Shown here in pieces: positions 26,347 through 34,803 of a stretch of DNA of 64,000 nt. The translations under genes were made by a program, and so were the position numbers. The stretch is from positions 51,337 to 115,336 of the forward strand of contig CAJXTB010000022.1 of assembly GCA_913061235.1 (NCBI GenBank). The letters run 5' to 3'. The number at the start of each line of letters is the position of its first letter. Position 1 is the first letter of the stretch. Under the pieces are notes generated by a model, which worked only from the letters and a program-made list of their open reading frames with translations, made no database searches and was not told the origin of the DNA. The stretch comes from an uncultured Pseudomonadota bacterium (GTDB lineage: Bacteria; Myxococcota_A; UBA796; GCA-2862545).

Positions 26347-29300
26347 CTACAATTTGCGCATTCGATCCAACCTTCGCAGGTCATCCAACGCACGCTTCAC
26401 GTCCTTCAGAATAGACCGTGCTTCCGGGCTCGTGGTGGTCAGTCGTTTTAATGCCTGGAAAACTTGCTTTTCACTTAGCTCTTCAAGAAGCTCAGCAGTG
26501 GGTTGCGGCGCCTGGGTCGTTCTTGCCGCTTTTGCCTGACGTGCGGGACGACCAGAAAGCTCCGGAACCGCGGACCATGAATGCTGCTGATCAGCCTCTT
26601 CTTCGGCGTATTCCCAATCGATCGGAGGACCAGAGTCGTCCGCCTGGTACTGGGTGGGACGCACACGAGGCCGACGCGCGTTTGAAGAGACGGGTGAACG
26701 CGTAATTCGATTCTGATTCTTGGCCTTCGGTGTTGCCAGCAGCGTGCGAGAAACCCCCGAACCCAGCGAGGTCACCTTGCCTGCCTGAGAGCCAAAAGTA
26801 GTTTTCGAGGTGCTCGATGAGGACGAAGAGCTAGAACTTCTTGGGCTCGCGACCGTTGACGCCGGACTTTCAAAAGCGGACGGCGCACGAACTAGTTGTG
26901 TACTTGCGTTGGCTTGAATCGGTGTGACGGCACCCGTGCGGCCTGCGGAAGCTGTTCCCCGCCGCGCAGCGATTGTCTGAGTTGTAGTGGAGGCGGAGGA
27001 GGTTGAACCCTGCGACGTGCGCGTCGCCGGCTGGGTGTTCCGCTCAGCAGCCCCGCGGAAGTCTAGGCCCCTACTCCCCGCTCTTGCAGCAGCGCGGGCG
27101 ACAGGAGACTGTGTAGAGTGGCTTGCAGTGGCGCTTGACGACCGCGGTACAGAGATCGATGTGCGTGGCGCTGAAGACTGCATCTGAATCGCAGAACCCG
27201 GCGCACCCAAGACTGACTTTGGCGCGGACAGGCGGCCTGACGCTGTTGGGGACAGAGATGAACTACCCCCAGTCCGGGCGCCAGACGCTGTTGTGGATGT
27301 CGATGACGTAGAAGCAGTGCGCTGCTCACTGGGTGAGGACGGCGAGGTTGTGCCGACGGCACCAGTCGCAGGTCCCCCCCCTGGCTCGTCACCTCCCGCA
27401 GTCGTCGGCAGCTTCGGAATGGCCAGCGGAGTGATGCCCTGAGAAGACGAAAGCTGGCGTGGCTTTCCGGCACCCGACAGTGGAGCTCGGCCCCAAGTGG
27501 GCACATTGGGCTGAGTGTCACCATGCGGACTCGTCAGCGAAAGCGGAGTCGCTCTCGGCAGTGCTGGCGTTCGCCATCCAGTCTTGCGGCTAGTTGCGGG
27601 ACGCGAACGCACCGTTGCTTTGGTGGGGCTGGCCGTCGTGGGACGCTGCACGGACTTGGCTTGGGCTGCAGCCTTGCGTGGGCCTGGACGCGAGGGTGTC
27701 GGTCCCCTGCCAGACACAGATTCGCGATTAGCCTGCGTCTCTTCTGCGGGTGGACGTGCGGGAACCTTGAGCGGTACTCCGGCCGGTCCCGACAACGAAC
27801 GTGGCATGCCTTCCGGAGCACGCAGCACCCCAGGAGGTGCCAAGCTGCCAGCACCGGGTGGTGCGAGAGACGGCCCACGTGGCTGACTTCCGGCAGAGTG
27901 ACCGGCGGCCTGCTTACTGGGTGCTTTTGTAGTGTCGAGAGTACCGGATTCGGTCGGCGCCTGACGCCGCACCGGAACCGGCGAATCCGCAATAGTTGGG
28001 GCCGCTTCCGCCTGTGGCAGCGGCTCACTCGGCGCCTCGGTGACCGCTGGTGGACGCAGGTAGGAGCCAGCATCGCCACGGAGTTGCATCACCTCGCCTG
28101 GCTTCGGCCAGCGTGGAGAATTCTGCGGTGAACGCGGCGACGTTCCTGCCGGCGCACCTGCCTGCTGAGTGGCGGGCTGAGTCGGTGCCTCGGGAACGGC
28201 GGGTGGACGCAGGTAGGAGCCGGCATCGCCACGAAGCTGCATCACCTCGCCTGGCTTCGGCCAACGCAGCGGACCTTGAGGTGAACGCGAAGAAGAACGA
28301 GGCGCCGTCCTCTGCGCCTTGGGCGCAGGCTCGCCATCTGCCTGGGAGACTGCCGGTGACCGCAGGTGGGAGCCGGCCTCGCCGCGAAGCTGCATCACTT
28401 CGCCGGGCTTCGGCCAACGCGGTGCATTCTGCGCAGAGCGCGTTTGGGTAGAGCGCGTCTGGGCAGGACGGGCCGATGCTGGAGCCGGCTGTGAGGGATT
28501 TGGCCCAGACAATGACGTGGCCGGTTGGGCCGGCGCAGCACTACGAGAGGGTGTCACCCACCCCATCGCAACGGCTGCCTTGAGCTCCGTAGGCATACGT
28601 TGGCCTGCCCGCAGTGCAAGCCCCGCCTCACCAACTCCACGCCAAGGTAGCGACTCCGGCGCAGATGACGTTGAACGCGCCGGAGATGAGACCCGAGCTG
28701 GTGCAGCTGCCGGTGCAGACTGTGTCGGCCTCTCCGCTGTGCTCGCAGAAGGCGATGAAACGCCCTGCCCAGTCGCCAATGGCTTCGCGGTCGTTTGGGA
28801 GCCAGAGCCCTGAACCCCGGCCGGCCGACCCGGCGCAGCAGCGCCACTTGACCTCGCCGCCACCGGATTGAGGGCCTGGGGTAGTTCTGGCCGTGCCGCT
28901 GGAGCAGAAGCGGCGACCCAGCCCATGGATACTGCTGCCTTCAGCTCCGTCGGAGTCGTCGCCGATGTTCGACCTTGCCGTGCAACGCCCCGCCAAGGAA
29001 GCGTTGCAGCCGGAACCGACGCGGTGTCGCTCGCCATGGGACGTGGTGCAGCGGAAGCCGTTGGTGCAGTAGTTCGAGCCGCGGAAGACGCCGTTCGCGC
29101 AGCTTGAATGACTGGCCGCAGCGTCGCTGGCCGCGCACCCGTCCGCAGAGCACCGACAGGCAGCGAGACCGCCCGTGAGGCCGAACGAAGCGAAGGACGC
29201 GAGACTGGCGCCGGTGACGATGGTCTGGCCTGAGGCGCACGAGGGTTCGATGCCTGGGCGGGTCGTGCAGCAGGAGACGGCGTCTTCGCCTTCTGACTCC

Positions 29301-31500
29301 CTGATGGTTTCGAGGCCGTAGGTCGGGCCTGTGACGGCGGCGAACCCTTCTTTTTAGATGGCCGGGAGGCGGAAGGACGCGGAGCGGACGGTCGCGCCGC
29401 TGATGAGGGAGCTGCAGCCGGCGGAGGCTCGATACGAGACGGCGCCGACGGCGCAACCCAGCCCATAGACACGGCCGCTTTCAGCTCGGTTGGCGCCTTC
29501 TGGCCTCCCCCCATTGCCAGCGCCGAATCCTCACCAAAGCGCCAAGGCAGCGACGGGGTAAAGGGCCGAACACCCGAGCCGCTTGCCCGTCGTTGAACCG
29601 GGACACCACGCAGCGCAGACGCCGCCAATGGAGGTGCAGACAACCGTCCAGGCTGCGGCGCGAGCCTGGCAGGCACAGCAGGAGCGGGTCGCTGCGGTGC
29701 CGTCGCGGCGGTGGACCTCGGCTTGCCGCCTTTTACGGGTGTCTGTGTTGGAGCCTGCTGTACGACAGTCGGTTCAGCAGACTTGCCGGATTTCGACGGA
29801 GGCTTCGCGACTGTAGCCGGAGAGGTCGCCTTGGCGACGGGCCCAGCAGACGCCGCCGGGGGCTGTATCACCGGGGTGCGAGCAGCTGGAGCTTGGGTCT
29901 TTGGAGCCTGAGTCGTTGGGGCCCGTGTCGCTGGAGCTTGCTTCGGCGCCGACGGCGTGACCGGTGGGCGGGTGAACGATGAGACGGCTGGAGCCGAGGG
30001 TTCCTCTTCCGGTCCGCGCATCGCTGGCGGACGCACCATCTGCAGTGGTACCGAGGCACGCAGCTCTGTGGGCAAACTCTGCCCACTACGGAACGTCAGC
30101 GCTGTACCCGCGCCATCTCTCCAACCGAGCGCCGCCTCAAAGCGCCGGGAGTGCCCCAAAAACTTCGGCGCAGACCGGTGACCACCAGATTCGGGTCTAC
30201 TGGGCGGGGGCGTGACAGCGGGTGGACGACTCACAACTCGAGGTTGTGATTGGCTCGAACGAGCAGCGGGCGCCTTGTTTGGAGTCCCCGGTGTTGGTGC
30301 CTTGGGGGGCGTCTTCAGTGGAGCCGCTGTGTCTTGACCACCACGCTTCGCCTGTGCCGCAGTGGGGCTTACCGGTGCCCGCGCCGGGGGCTGGACGGTT
30401 GCAGGCACTGAAGTTGCGGGCGGTTGAGCGACAGCCCGGGTCGTCGACTCTGACTTCGGGGGTGGCTTGACCGCTTTGCCCGCACTGGATGGCTTCTTCG
30501 GCGTGGACACTGCAGCCGGTGGGGCCTTGGGCTGTGGCGTCTTCGAGGGTGCAGGGGCAGCCGGCTTCGAAGACACCACAGGTGGTTTGGCCTTCGCAGA
30601 CGGAGGCGCGGCCTTCGCCGCTGGCGGCCTGACCTTGGCAGGCGGCGTGGCCTTCGCTACCGGTGGCTTGACCTTTGGAGTCGGCGCTGTGGCCTTCGCA
30701 GGAGGCGGAGTTGCCTTCACGGCCGGTGGCGTGGCCTTCCCGACCGGACGCGAGGCTGTCGCTGGCCCTGACATCAACGGCGCATTGCCACCCTCAAGCG
30801 GGGCGCGAGGCGCAGCAAATGTGTTTGCTGCGGAAGAGGACAAAGGTGTTGGCCGCCCACCACGCACCGACCAATCCAGCGCAGGCGGCGCCTTCATCAA
30901 GCGCGGAGGCGCTTGCACGGAGCGTGGTTTGGACGTGGGGCTACTCGGCCTAGGGGCGGGCGCCCGAACGACTGGCGTCTTGGACGGAGCCGGTGGTGTC
31001 GTTGTTGTCTGCGGTCGTTTGCCGCTCGCGACTGGTGCGGGTCGTGCTGGTTTGGCCGCTGATGGCGTGGCGGCCTTTGGAGGCGCAGCCGTGGCCGCCG
31101 ACCTTGGCTTGCGTTGAATCGGGGTCGGAGTGGTCGGCGCAGGCCGAGCTGGAGCAGTAGGCGCGAGCGGGGCCGCCTTGGGGGCAGCCAATGTCCTGGG
31201 CGCACTCGACTGCACCGGACTTGGTGTCGCACGACGCTCAGCCGCACGGACCTCGGCTGGCACCTTGCGCTCTGGACGACTGTTGACGCCCATCCACTCA
31301 ACCGGTGGCTGCTCCGGGGCCGTCTGCCAACCGGACAAGAACGTCCCGGTGGACGACGACGATAGTGGCTGAATCCCGGGACGCGCCCAAGGGAAATGCC
31401 GTTGCCAGCTGACCGCCGAGAGCCAATTGGGGGGCCGCATGCCAAGCCCACGACGGAGCCTCACACGCTTCCACGGAAGCTCGCGGCCGGAACCACTCAT
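26347..31500 (-). CDS. Giant Pro/Ala/Ser/Thr-rich disordered protein with repeated short motifs
   Basis: 1717 aa, almost entirely low-complexity linker (Pro, Ala, Ser, Thr, Lys, Arg). Conserved short motifs stand out. Motif A (LPWR, a variable stretch, then PTELKAAVSMGW) occurs near residues 650, 835 and 955, with a divergent copy near 445-490 and an N-terminal LPWKR segment. Motif B (WPKPGEVMQLRG(E/D)AGS(H/Y)LR) occurs three times near 1027, 1078 and 1129. The last 70 residues are helical (LEELSEKQVFQALKRL to DRMRKL). No signal peptide or TM is present. The position among envelope genes of the CIS suggests a flexible scaffold with many docking sites; a tape-measure role is possible but atypical, because it is not helical. 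The ATG overlaps the stop of a 48-aa gene. Confidence 0.75.
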   Translation of the reverse strand: MSGSGRELPWKRVRLRRGLGMRPPNWLSAVSWQRHFPWARPGIQPLSSSSTGTFLSGWQTAPEQPPVEWMGVNSRPERKVPAEVRAAERRATPSPVQSSAPRTLAAPKAAPLAPTAPARPAPTTPTPIQRKPRSAATAAPPKAATPSAAKPARPAPVASGKRPQTTTTPPAPSKTPVVRAPAPRPSSPTSKPRSVQAPPRLMKAPPALDWSVRGGRPTPLSSSAANTFAAPRAPLEGGNAPLMSGPATASRPVGKATPPAVKATPPPAKATAPTPKVKPPVAKATPPAKVRPPAAKAAPPSAKAKPPVVSSKPAAPAPSKTPQPKAPPAAVSTPKKPSSAGKAVKPPPKSESTTRAVAQPPATSVPATVQPPARAPVSPTAAQAKRGGQDTAAPLKTPPKAPTPGTPNKAPAARSSQSQPRVVSRPPAVTPPPSRPESGGHRSAPKFLGHSRRFEAALGWRDGAGTALTFRSGQSLPTELRASVPLQMVRPPAMRGPEEEPSAPAVSSFTRPPVTPSAPKQAPATRAPTTQAPKTQAPAARTPVIQPPAASAGPVAKATSPATVAKPPSKSGKSAEPTVVQQAPTQTPVKGGKPRSTAATAPQRPAPAVPARLAPQPGRLSAPPLAASALRGVPVQRRASGSGVRPFTPSLPWRFGEDSALAMGGGQKAPTELKAAVSMGWVAPSAPSRIEPPPAAAPSSAARPSAPRPSASRPSKKKGSPPSQARPTASKPSGSQKAKTPSPAARPAQASNPRAPQARPSSPAPVSRPSLRSASRAVSLPVGALRTGARPATLRPVIQAARTASSAARTTAPTASAAPRPMASDTASVPAATLPWRGVARQGRTSATTPTELKAAVSMGWVAASAPAARPELPQALNPVAARSSGAAAPGRPAGVQGSGSQTTAKPLATGQGVSSPSASTAERPTQSAPAAAPARVSSPARSTSSAPESLPWRGVGEAGLALRAGQRMPTELKAAVAMGWVTPSRSAAPAQPATSLSGPNPSQPAPASARPAQTRSTQTRSAQNAPRWPKPGEVMQLRGEAGSHLRSPAVSQADGEPAPKAQRTAPRSSSRSPQGPLRWPKPGEVMQLRGDAGSYLRPPAVPEAPTQPATQQAGAPAGTSPRSPQNSPRWPKPGEVMQLRGDAGSYLRPPAVTEAPSEPLPQAEAAPTIADSPVPVRRQAPTESGTLDTTKAPSKQAAGHSAGSQPRGPSLAPPGAGSLAPPGVLRAPEGMPRSLSGPAGVPLKVPARPPAEETQANRESVSGRGPTPSRPGPRKAAAQAKSVQRPTTASPTKATVRSRPATSRKTGWRTPALPRATPLSLTSPHGDTQPNVPTWGRAPLSGAGKPRQLSSSQGITPLAIPKLPTTAGGDEPGGGPATGAVGTTSPSSPSEQRTASTSSTSTTASGARTGGSSSLSPTASGRLSAPKSVLGAPGSAIQMQSSAPRTSISVPRSSSATASHSTQSPVARAAARAGSRGLDFRGAAERNTQPATRTSQGSTSSASTTTQTIAARRGTASAGRTGAVTPIQANASTQLVRAPSAFESPASTVASPRSSSSSSSSSTSKTTFGSQAGKVTSLGSGVSRTLLATPKAKNQNRITRSPVSSNARRPRVRPTQYQADDSGPPIDWEYAEEEADQQHSWSAVPELSGRPARQAKAARTTQAPQPTAELLEELSEKQVFQALKRLTTTSPEARSILKDVKRALDDLRRLDRMRKL
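28060..28425 (-). repeat. Three copies of motif B inside the giant protein gene
   Basis: Segments near 28,064-28,113, 28,217-28,265 and 28,368-28,420 are nearly identical at DNA level and spaced about 152 bases. Each encodes the WPKPGEVMQLRG core. The spacing and similarity indicate recent tandem duplication. Confidence 0.8.
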
Positions 31501-31643
31501 CGTTTGAGAGACCTCTCGCGAAGCTTCTTAGTTCGGTCTTGCTTACGTTCTTCGTCCCGCATCACCTTGACCAACGCCTTCACGAGCGCTTTGCGCTGTG
31601 CAGGCGAGAGGGATTCATCAGTGGATTCCGGGGATTCGCTCAA
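31497..31643 (-). CDS. Small charged protein, 48 aa
   Basis: Starts at a TTG (31643), two bases after the stop of the lipoprotein gene and preceded by GGAGAAGAG, and ends in an ATGA overlap with the giant gene. The product (LSESPESTDESLSPAQRKAL onward) has an acidic start and a strongly basic helical end rich in Lys and Arg. It fills the only gap in this part of the operon and could couple translation of the giant gene. No family recognised; a non-coding spacer is the alternative. Confidence 0.5.
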   Translation of the reverse strand: MSESPESTDESLSPAQRKALVKALVKVMRDEERKQDRTKKLRERSLKR

Positions 31644-31645
31644 GA

Positions 31646-33364
31646 CTACTCTTCTCCGCCCGCCGGGACATCAGCCGCAGGCGCTTCGCCCTCATCTTCC
31701 GAACCTGCCAAAACTTGTCCAGGCCAGAAGTCGACACGTTCTTCAGGAACGGTACCCCACAGATCCCGCACCCGCCGAATGCCGGCGAACATAAGCACGG
31801 ACAGCAGGGCTAGCGCACCAAGGAACAACCCTTGGTAGCCCGCCCGTTGTGCAGCAGAGACCTGGCCCCAAGTGGGCTCGGTGAATCCGAGCAGAGCAAT
31901 GGGCTTACGCCCGGACAGCATTCCGGTCGTGTATCCGTAGGAGACCCACGGCAATCGGCCCGCAATTCCACCACGAAGCGACGAGCCAATGTTGTACCAC
32001 TCAGCAGTCATCTCTTCGGTGCCGTCAGCGAGCACTTGCAGACGTTGACCGCCGGCCTTTGCGTCCTCTAGACTTCGAACCTTCACATTCAGCAACTCAG
32101 GGTGCTGTAGCACGTACCCAACGCCGTCTTGGATACCAGCGCCTGCGGCTCCCATGACCTGTTCGCCGGACTCCGATTCCAGCCGACGCAAACCCTCTAC
32201 AATCTGCCAGTTGGGAATCAACAAAACGGTGTAGCGGCCCGGGTCTTGGACCGTTCCGAGTGTTGGGTAGTGGTACGGAACGCGACCTAGCGGGTCCTTG
32301 ACGCCACGCACGGTGCCAGACTGCTCGTACAAAGGCTCGGTAAACACCTGCATCCCGTTGCCGAGAACGCCCATGTGGTGAGAAGCAGGTGCAGTGGAAG
32401 ACTCATCTTCCACGGCTTGGCGCACGAGGTCGTCACCGTTGTATACAATTGAGACCTCAATCTCGGTTCGGCCCAATGCGGCATTAGGTGGCCACAACGC
32501 CACATGCAGCTCGTTCCAAGTAGGCTCTTGTTGAGGAGCGGGGGCCTCCGCAACCTCGGACAGTCGCATGGGAATGTTCGAGACGCCCTGCACGGTGTAG
32601 CCAGGCTGTTCGGCGGGTAGGCAATTGCGAACCGTCGCTCCCCAAACATCTGCTGGCACAATGTCTAGACTGCCCTCGCCTCGGCCAGCGTCGTCGCTAG
32701 TGCTGCGGGAAGCCGTGTAGCCTGGGTCGTAGACAACGCAGGCATCAGGTGGTCCAAGCAGCGCCGGTACTGGGTCGCGCTGCCCACCAAAGTACTTGCG
32801 GTCCGGACCGGCATTTCGGTCTGGTGGATCGAGCAGGAATGCTTGCCGGAGCTGTTGTTCACCAGCGGCTACCCAGGCACGCCCAGTCTTGTGCTCCATG
32901 CACATTTCCATCTGCATTTGAGTGCGAACCTGCTCGGCATCGCGAGCCAAGTCGTTGTCCTCAATCTCCAGAGAGATGTGACGCGGAGACACCGATGGAT
33001 GCAGGCGGAAATCCTCTTGCGTCTCTCCAATCGAGACCCACAAGTCGTTGATCTGCAGTGCGTTCGGCGGGGCGTCAGGGTGGCGTTCAAGCACCACAGC
33101 CAAAACCGGCGACAAGCCGTTGGCCATGGCTTCGCCTTCAAAGATACCCAACCCGTCTGGAGCTTTCGCCGGGCCGCAGTTCGCCTGCATGCCGGCACTC
33201 GGAACCCAAACATACGCGGCGTTCGGGTCCTCAGTCTCCACCGGGACCATGTTGGAGATAGCAGCGGCGTCATACACCGATGCCAGTCGCCATGACGGAG
33301 CTTCCGTCTCACACGCAGTGAGAGCAAGGACCGCGAGAGCGGGCGTCAAGGAGCGGCGAATCAT
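31646..33364 (-). CDS. Lipoprotein with a C-terminal transmembrane helix
   Basis: 572 aa. The N-terminus (LTPALAVLALTAC) is a type II signal with the lipidated Cys at residue 18 and Glu at +2. A long soluble domain with several Cys follows (residues 19-510), and a TM helix lies at about 513-530 (LFLGALALLSVLMFAG) followed by positive residues (IRRVRDLW), which puts a 40-aa acidic C-terminus in the cytosol. A lipid anchor at one end and a TM at the other is unusual; if the lipid sits in the outer membrane the protein would span the periplasm. The start overlaps the upstream stop as ATGA. Candidate envelope subunit of the CIS. Confidence 0.75.
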   Translation of the reverse strand: MIRRSLTPALAVLALTACETEAPSWRLASVYDAAAISNMVPVETEDPNAAYVWVPSAGMQANCGPAKAPDGLGIFEGEAMANGLSPVLAVVLERHPDAPPNALQINDLWVSIGETQEDFRLHPSVSPRHISLEIEDNDLARDAEQVRTQMQMEMCMEHKTGRAWVAAGEQQLRQAFLLDPPDRNAGPDRKYFGGQRDPVPALLGPPDACVVYDPGYTASRSTSDDAGRGEGSLDIVPADVWGATVRNCLPAEQPGYTVQGVSNIPMRLSEVAEAPAPQQEPTWNELHVALWPPNAALGRTEIEVSIVYNGDDLVRQAVEDESSTAPASHHMGVLGNGMQVFTEPLYEQSGTVRGVKDPLGRVPYHYPTLGTVQDPGRYTVLLIPNWQIVEGLRRLESESGEQVMGAAGAGIQDGVGYVLQHPELLNVKVRSLEDAKAGGQRLQVLADGTEEMTAEWYNIGSSLRGGIAGRLPWVSYGYTTGMLSGRKPIALLGFTEPTWGQVSAAQRAGYQGLFLGALALLSVLMFAGIRRVRDLWGTVPEERVDFWPGQVLAGSEDEGEAPAADVPAGGEE

Positions 33365-34803
33365 CCCGCCTCCACGTAGTCTTCGAGTTGGGCCGGGCGG
33401 AAGCGAAACGCATCGGCCGCACGATAAATGGGCGCACCCATTTCGACTTCATAGGCGTGAGCGACGCCTTCTTGCGACATCATGATGATGTCTCCATCAA
33501 TGAGCTTACAGATCTCAAGAGTCGAGTCCAAAACTTGGACAGCGTCGCGAGCGTACTGCTGCTCCCAGGTGTACGTGCGCTTGCGTCGACGAGAGTCGAA
33601 GCCAGGCGGGATGAAGGCTCGCAACACCAGCGTGCGCTTGGTCTGGACCTGACCGCCGGACATGTCCGCCGCGCCGCTCTCGGCCTTTAGGTGCAACGTC
33701 AGCACTTCAGTCTGGGTCTCACGCGTCAATGGGTGTGGCTCAAAGCGCGCATCCCCCAGCGTGTGACTCGGTCGGAATGGCGGACGCACAGGCCACAATG
33801 GAGCTACCGGATCATCCAACCCCTCGATGCGGCTTCCAACGATAGGCACCAGCCAAGGGTGACCGGTTCTCGTCCGCTGTGAACGGATCGGATTGAACCG
33901 CAACGCCCCTTCAGGCGGCGCATCAAACGGATTGGCAGTCTGCGTAGCCAGAATGTCGCGACCACCGGTCGGAGCCACTTCGTACAGCATCACAGCCACG
34001 GCGTGGGGCTCTGGGCGTGGCCAAACGATGGCTCCCCACACAATCACCAACAACGAGACTACGAAAGCTTGAGTGAAGGGCAAGTCTCCAAGCACAAACT
34101 GGACGACAGCGTACCCGAGAGTTGGACCGATTCCAGCGAGAACCAATGGGAACAGTGCAGGACGGTAGGCTCGACCGCCTTTCAGCCCAGCGACGCGGCG
34201 CTGACGGTGATGTTGAACGCGTCCGCCAACAAGGCCGAGCGTCACAAACATGCCACCAAGGAGCATACTCTGCGCGAGCCAGCGCACTTGGTCCAAGGCA
34301 ATGACCGTAGTCGCCACTCCGAGTGCCGCGGACGCGCCAACGAACAGTCCTGTACCAAATGTCCACTGCATCCATGGTGTCGACCGAACAGGACGCCATG
34401 CAGTCTGGCCGTGAGACGCCCCGACAATACGGCACACCAAGACGGCCACACCTACACCAAAGGCGGCCCCTGCGGTGCCCAAAGACAATGTACGAGCGGC
34501 ATCGTAGACCAGCAGCAAGCCCCATGGGGCAATCGCCATGGACAACTTCTGCATGTACCAAGACAGCGAATCAACGCGCGGCGTCAGCATCGGGTGGGGA
34601 CCGGGCCCTAAGGACCGCCCACGAATGAGCGCCACTATCGAAAGGGTCAGCGTTACCCACGGAAGTAAGTCTTCCCGACCGAAAAAGTGCGTAATCGGCA
34701 CCTGCTGCTGGGCGACGGCGAGCGCCACCCAAACGGCAATCAAGTCGGCGTTGCGCTGAAACTGGGCGAGCACAGCCGCCCGCAAACGACGGATAGGCGT
34801 CAT
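33361..34803 (-). CDS. Polytopic membrane protein with cytosolic C-terminal domain
   Basis: 480 aa. About eight hydrophobic helices occupy residues 20-275 (for example MQWTFGTGLFVGASAALGVA and FVVSLLVIVWGAIVW), then a soluble domain of about 205 aa with EVLTLHLKAES, RTLVLRAFIPPGF and DSTLEICKLIDGDIIMMSQ. The positive residues in the linkers fit a cytosolic C-terminus. Family not recognised. Its ATG directly follows the stop of the 990-aa bitopic protein gene (TAGATG), so they are coupled; together they look like an inner-membrane platform for the CIS. Confidence 0.75.
   Translation of the reverse strand: MTPIRRLRAAVLAQFQRNADLIAVWVALAVAQQQVPITHFFGREDLLPWVTLTLSIVALIRGRSLGPGPHPMLTPRVDSLSWYMQKLSMAIAPWGLLLVYDAARTLSLGTAGAAFGVGVAVLVCRIVGASHGQTAWRPVRSTPWMQWTFGTGLFVGASAALGVATTVIALDQVRWLAQSMLLGGMFVTLGLVGGRVQHHRQRRVAGLKGGRAYRPALFPLVLAGIGPTLGYAVVQFVLGDLPFTQAFVVSLLVIVWGAIVWPRPEPHAVAVMLYEVAPTGGRDILATQTANPFDAPPEGALRFNPIRSQRTRTGHPWLVPIVGSRIEGLDDPVAPLWPVRPPFRPSHTLGDARFEPHPLTRETQTEVLTLHLKAESGAADMSGGQVQTKRTLVLRAFIPPGFDSRRRKRTYTWEQQYARDAVQVLDSTLEICKLIDGDIIMMSQEGVAHAYEVEMGAPIYRAADAFRFRPAQLEDYVEAG

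Noticed and set aside
26301..26393. N-terminal extension of the 1244-aa exported protein
   Set aside because: It would put 31 residues before a proper signal peptide; GGAGG supports the ATG at 26300.
30467..31117. Gly/Ala-rich 216-aa plus-strand frame
   Set aside because: It mirrors the Pro/Ala-rich codons of the giant minus-strand gene and lacks a ribosome site; an antisense shadow.
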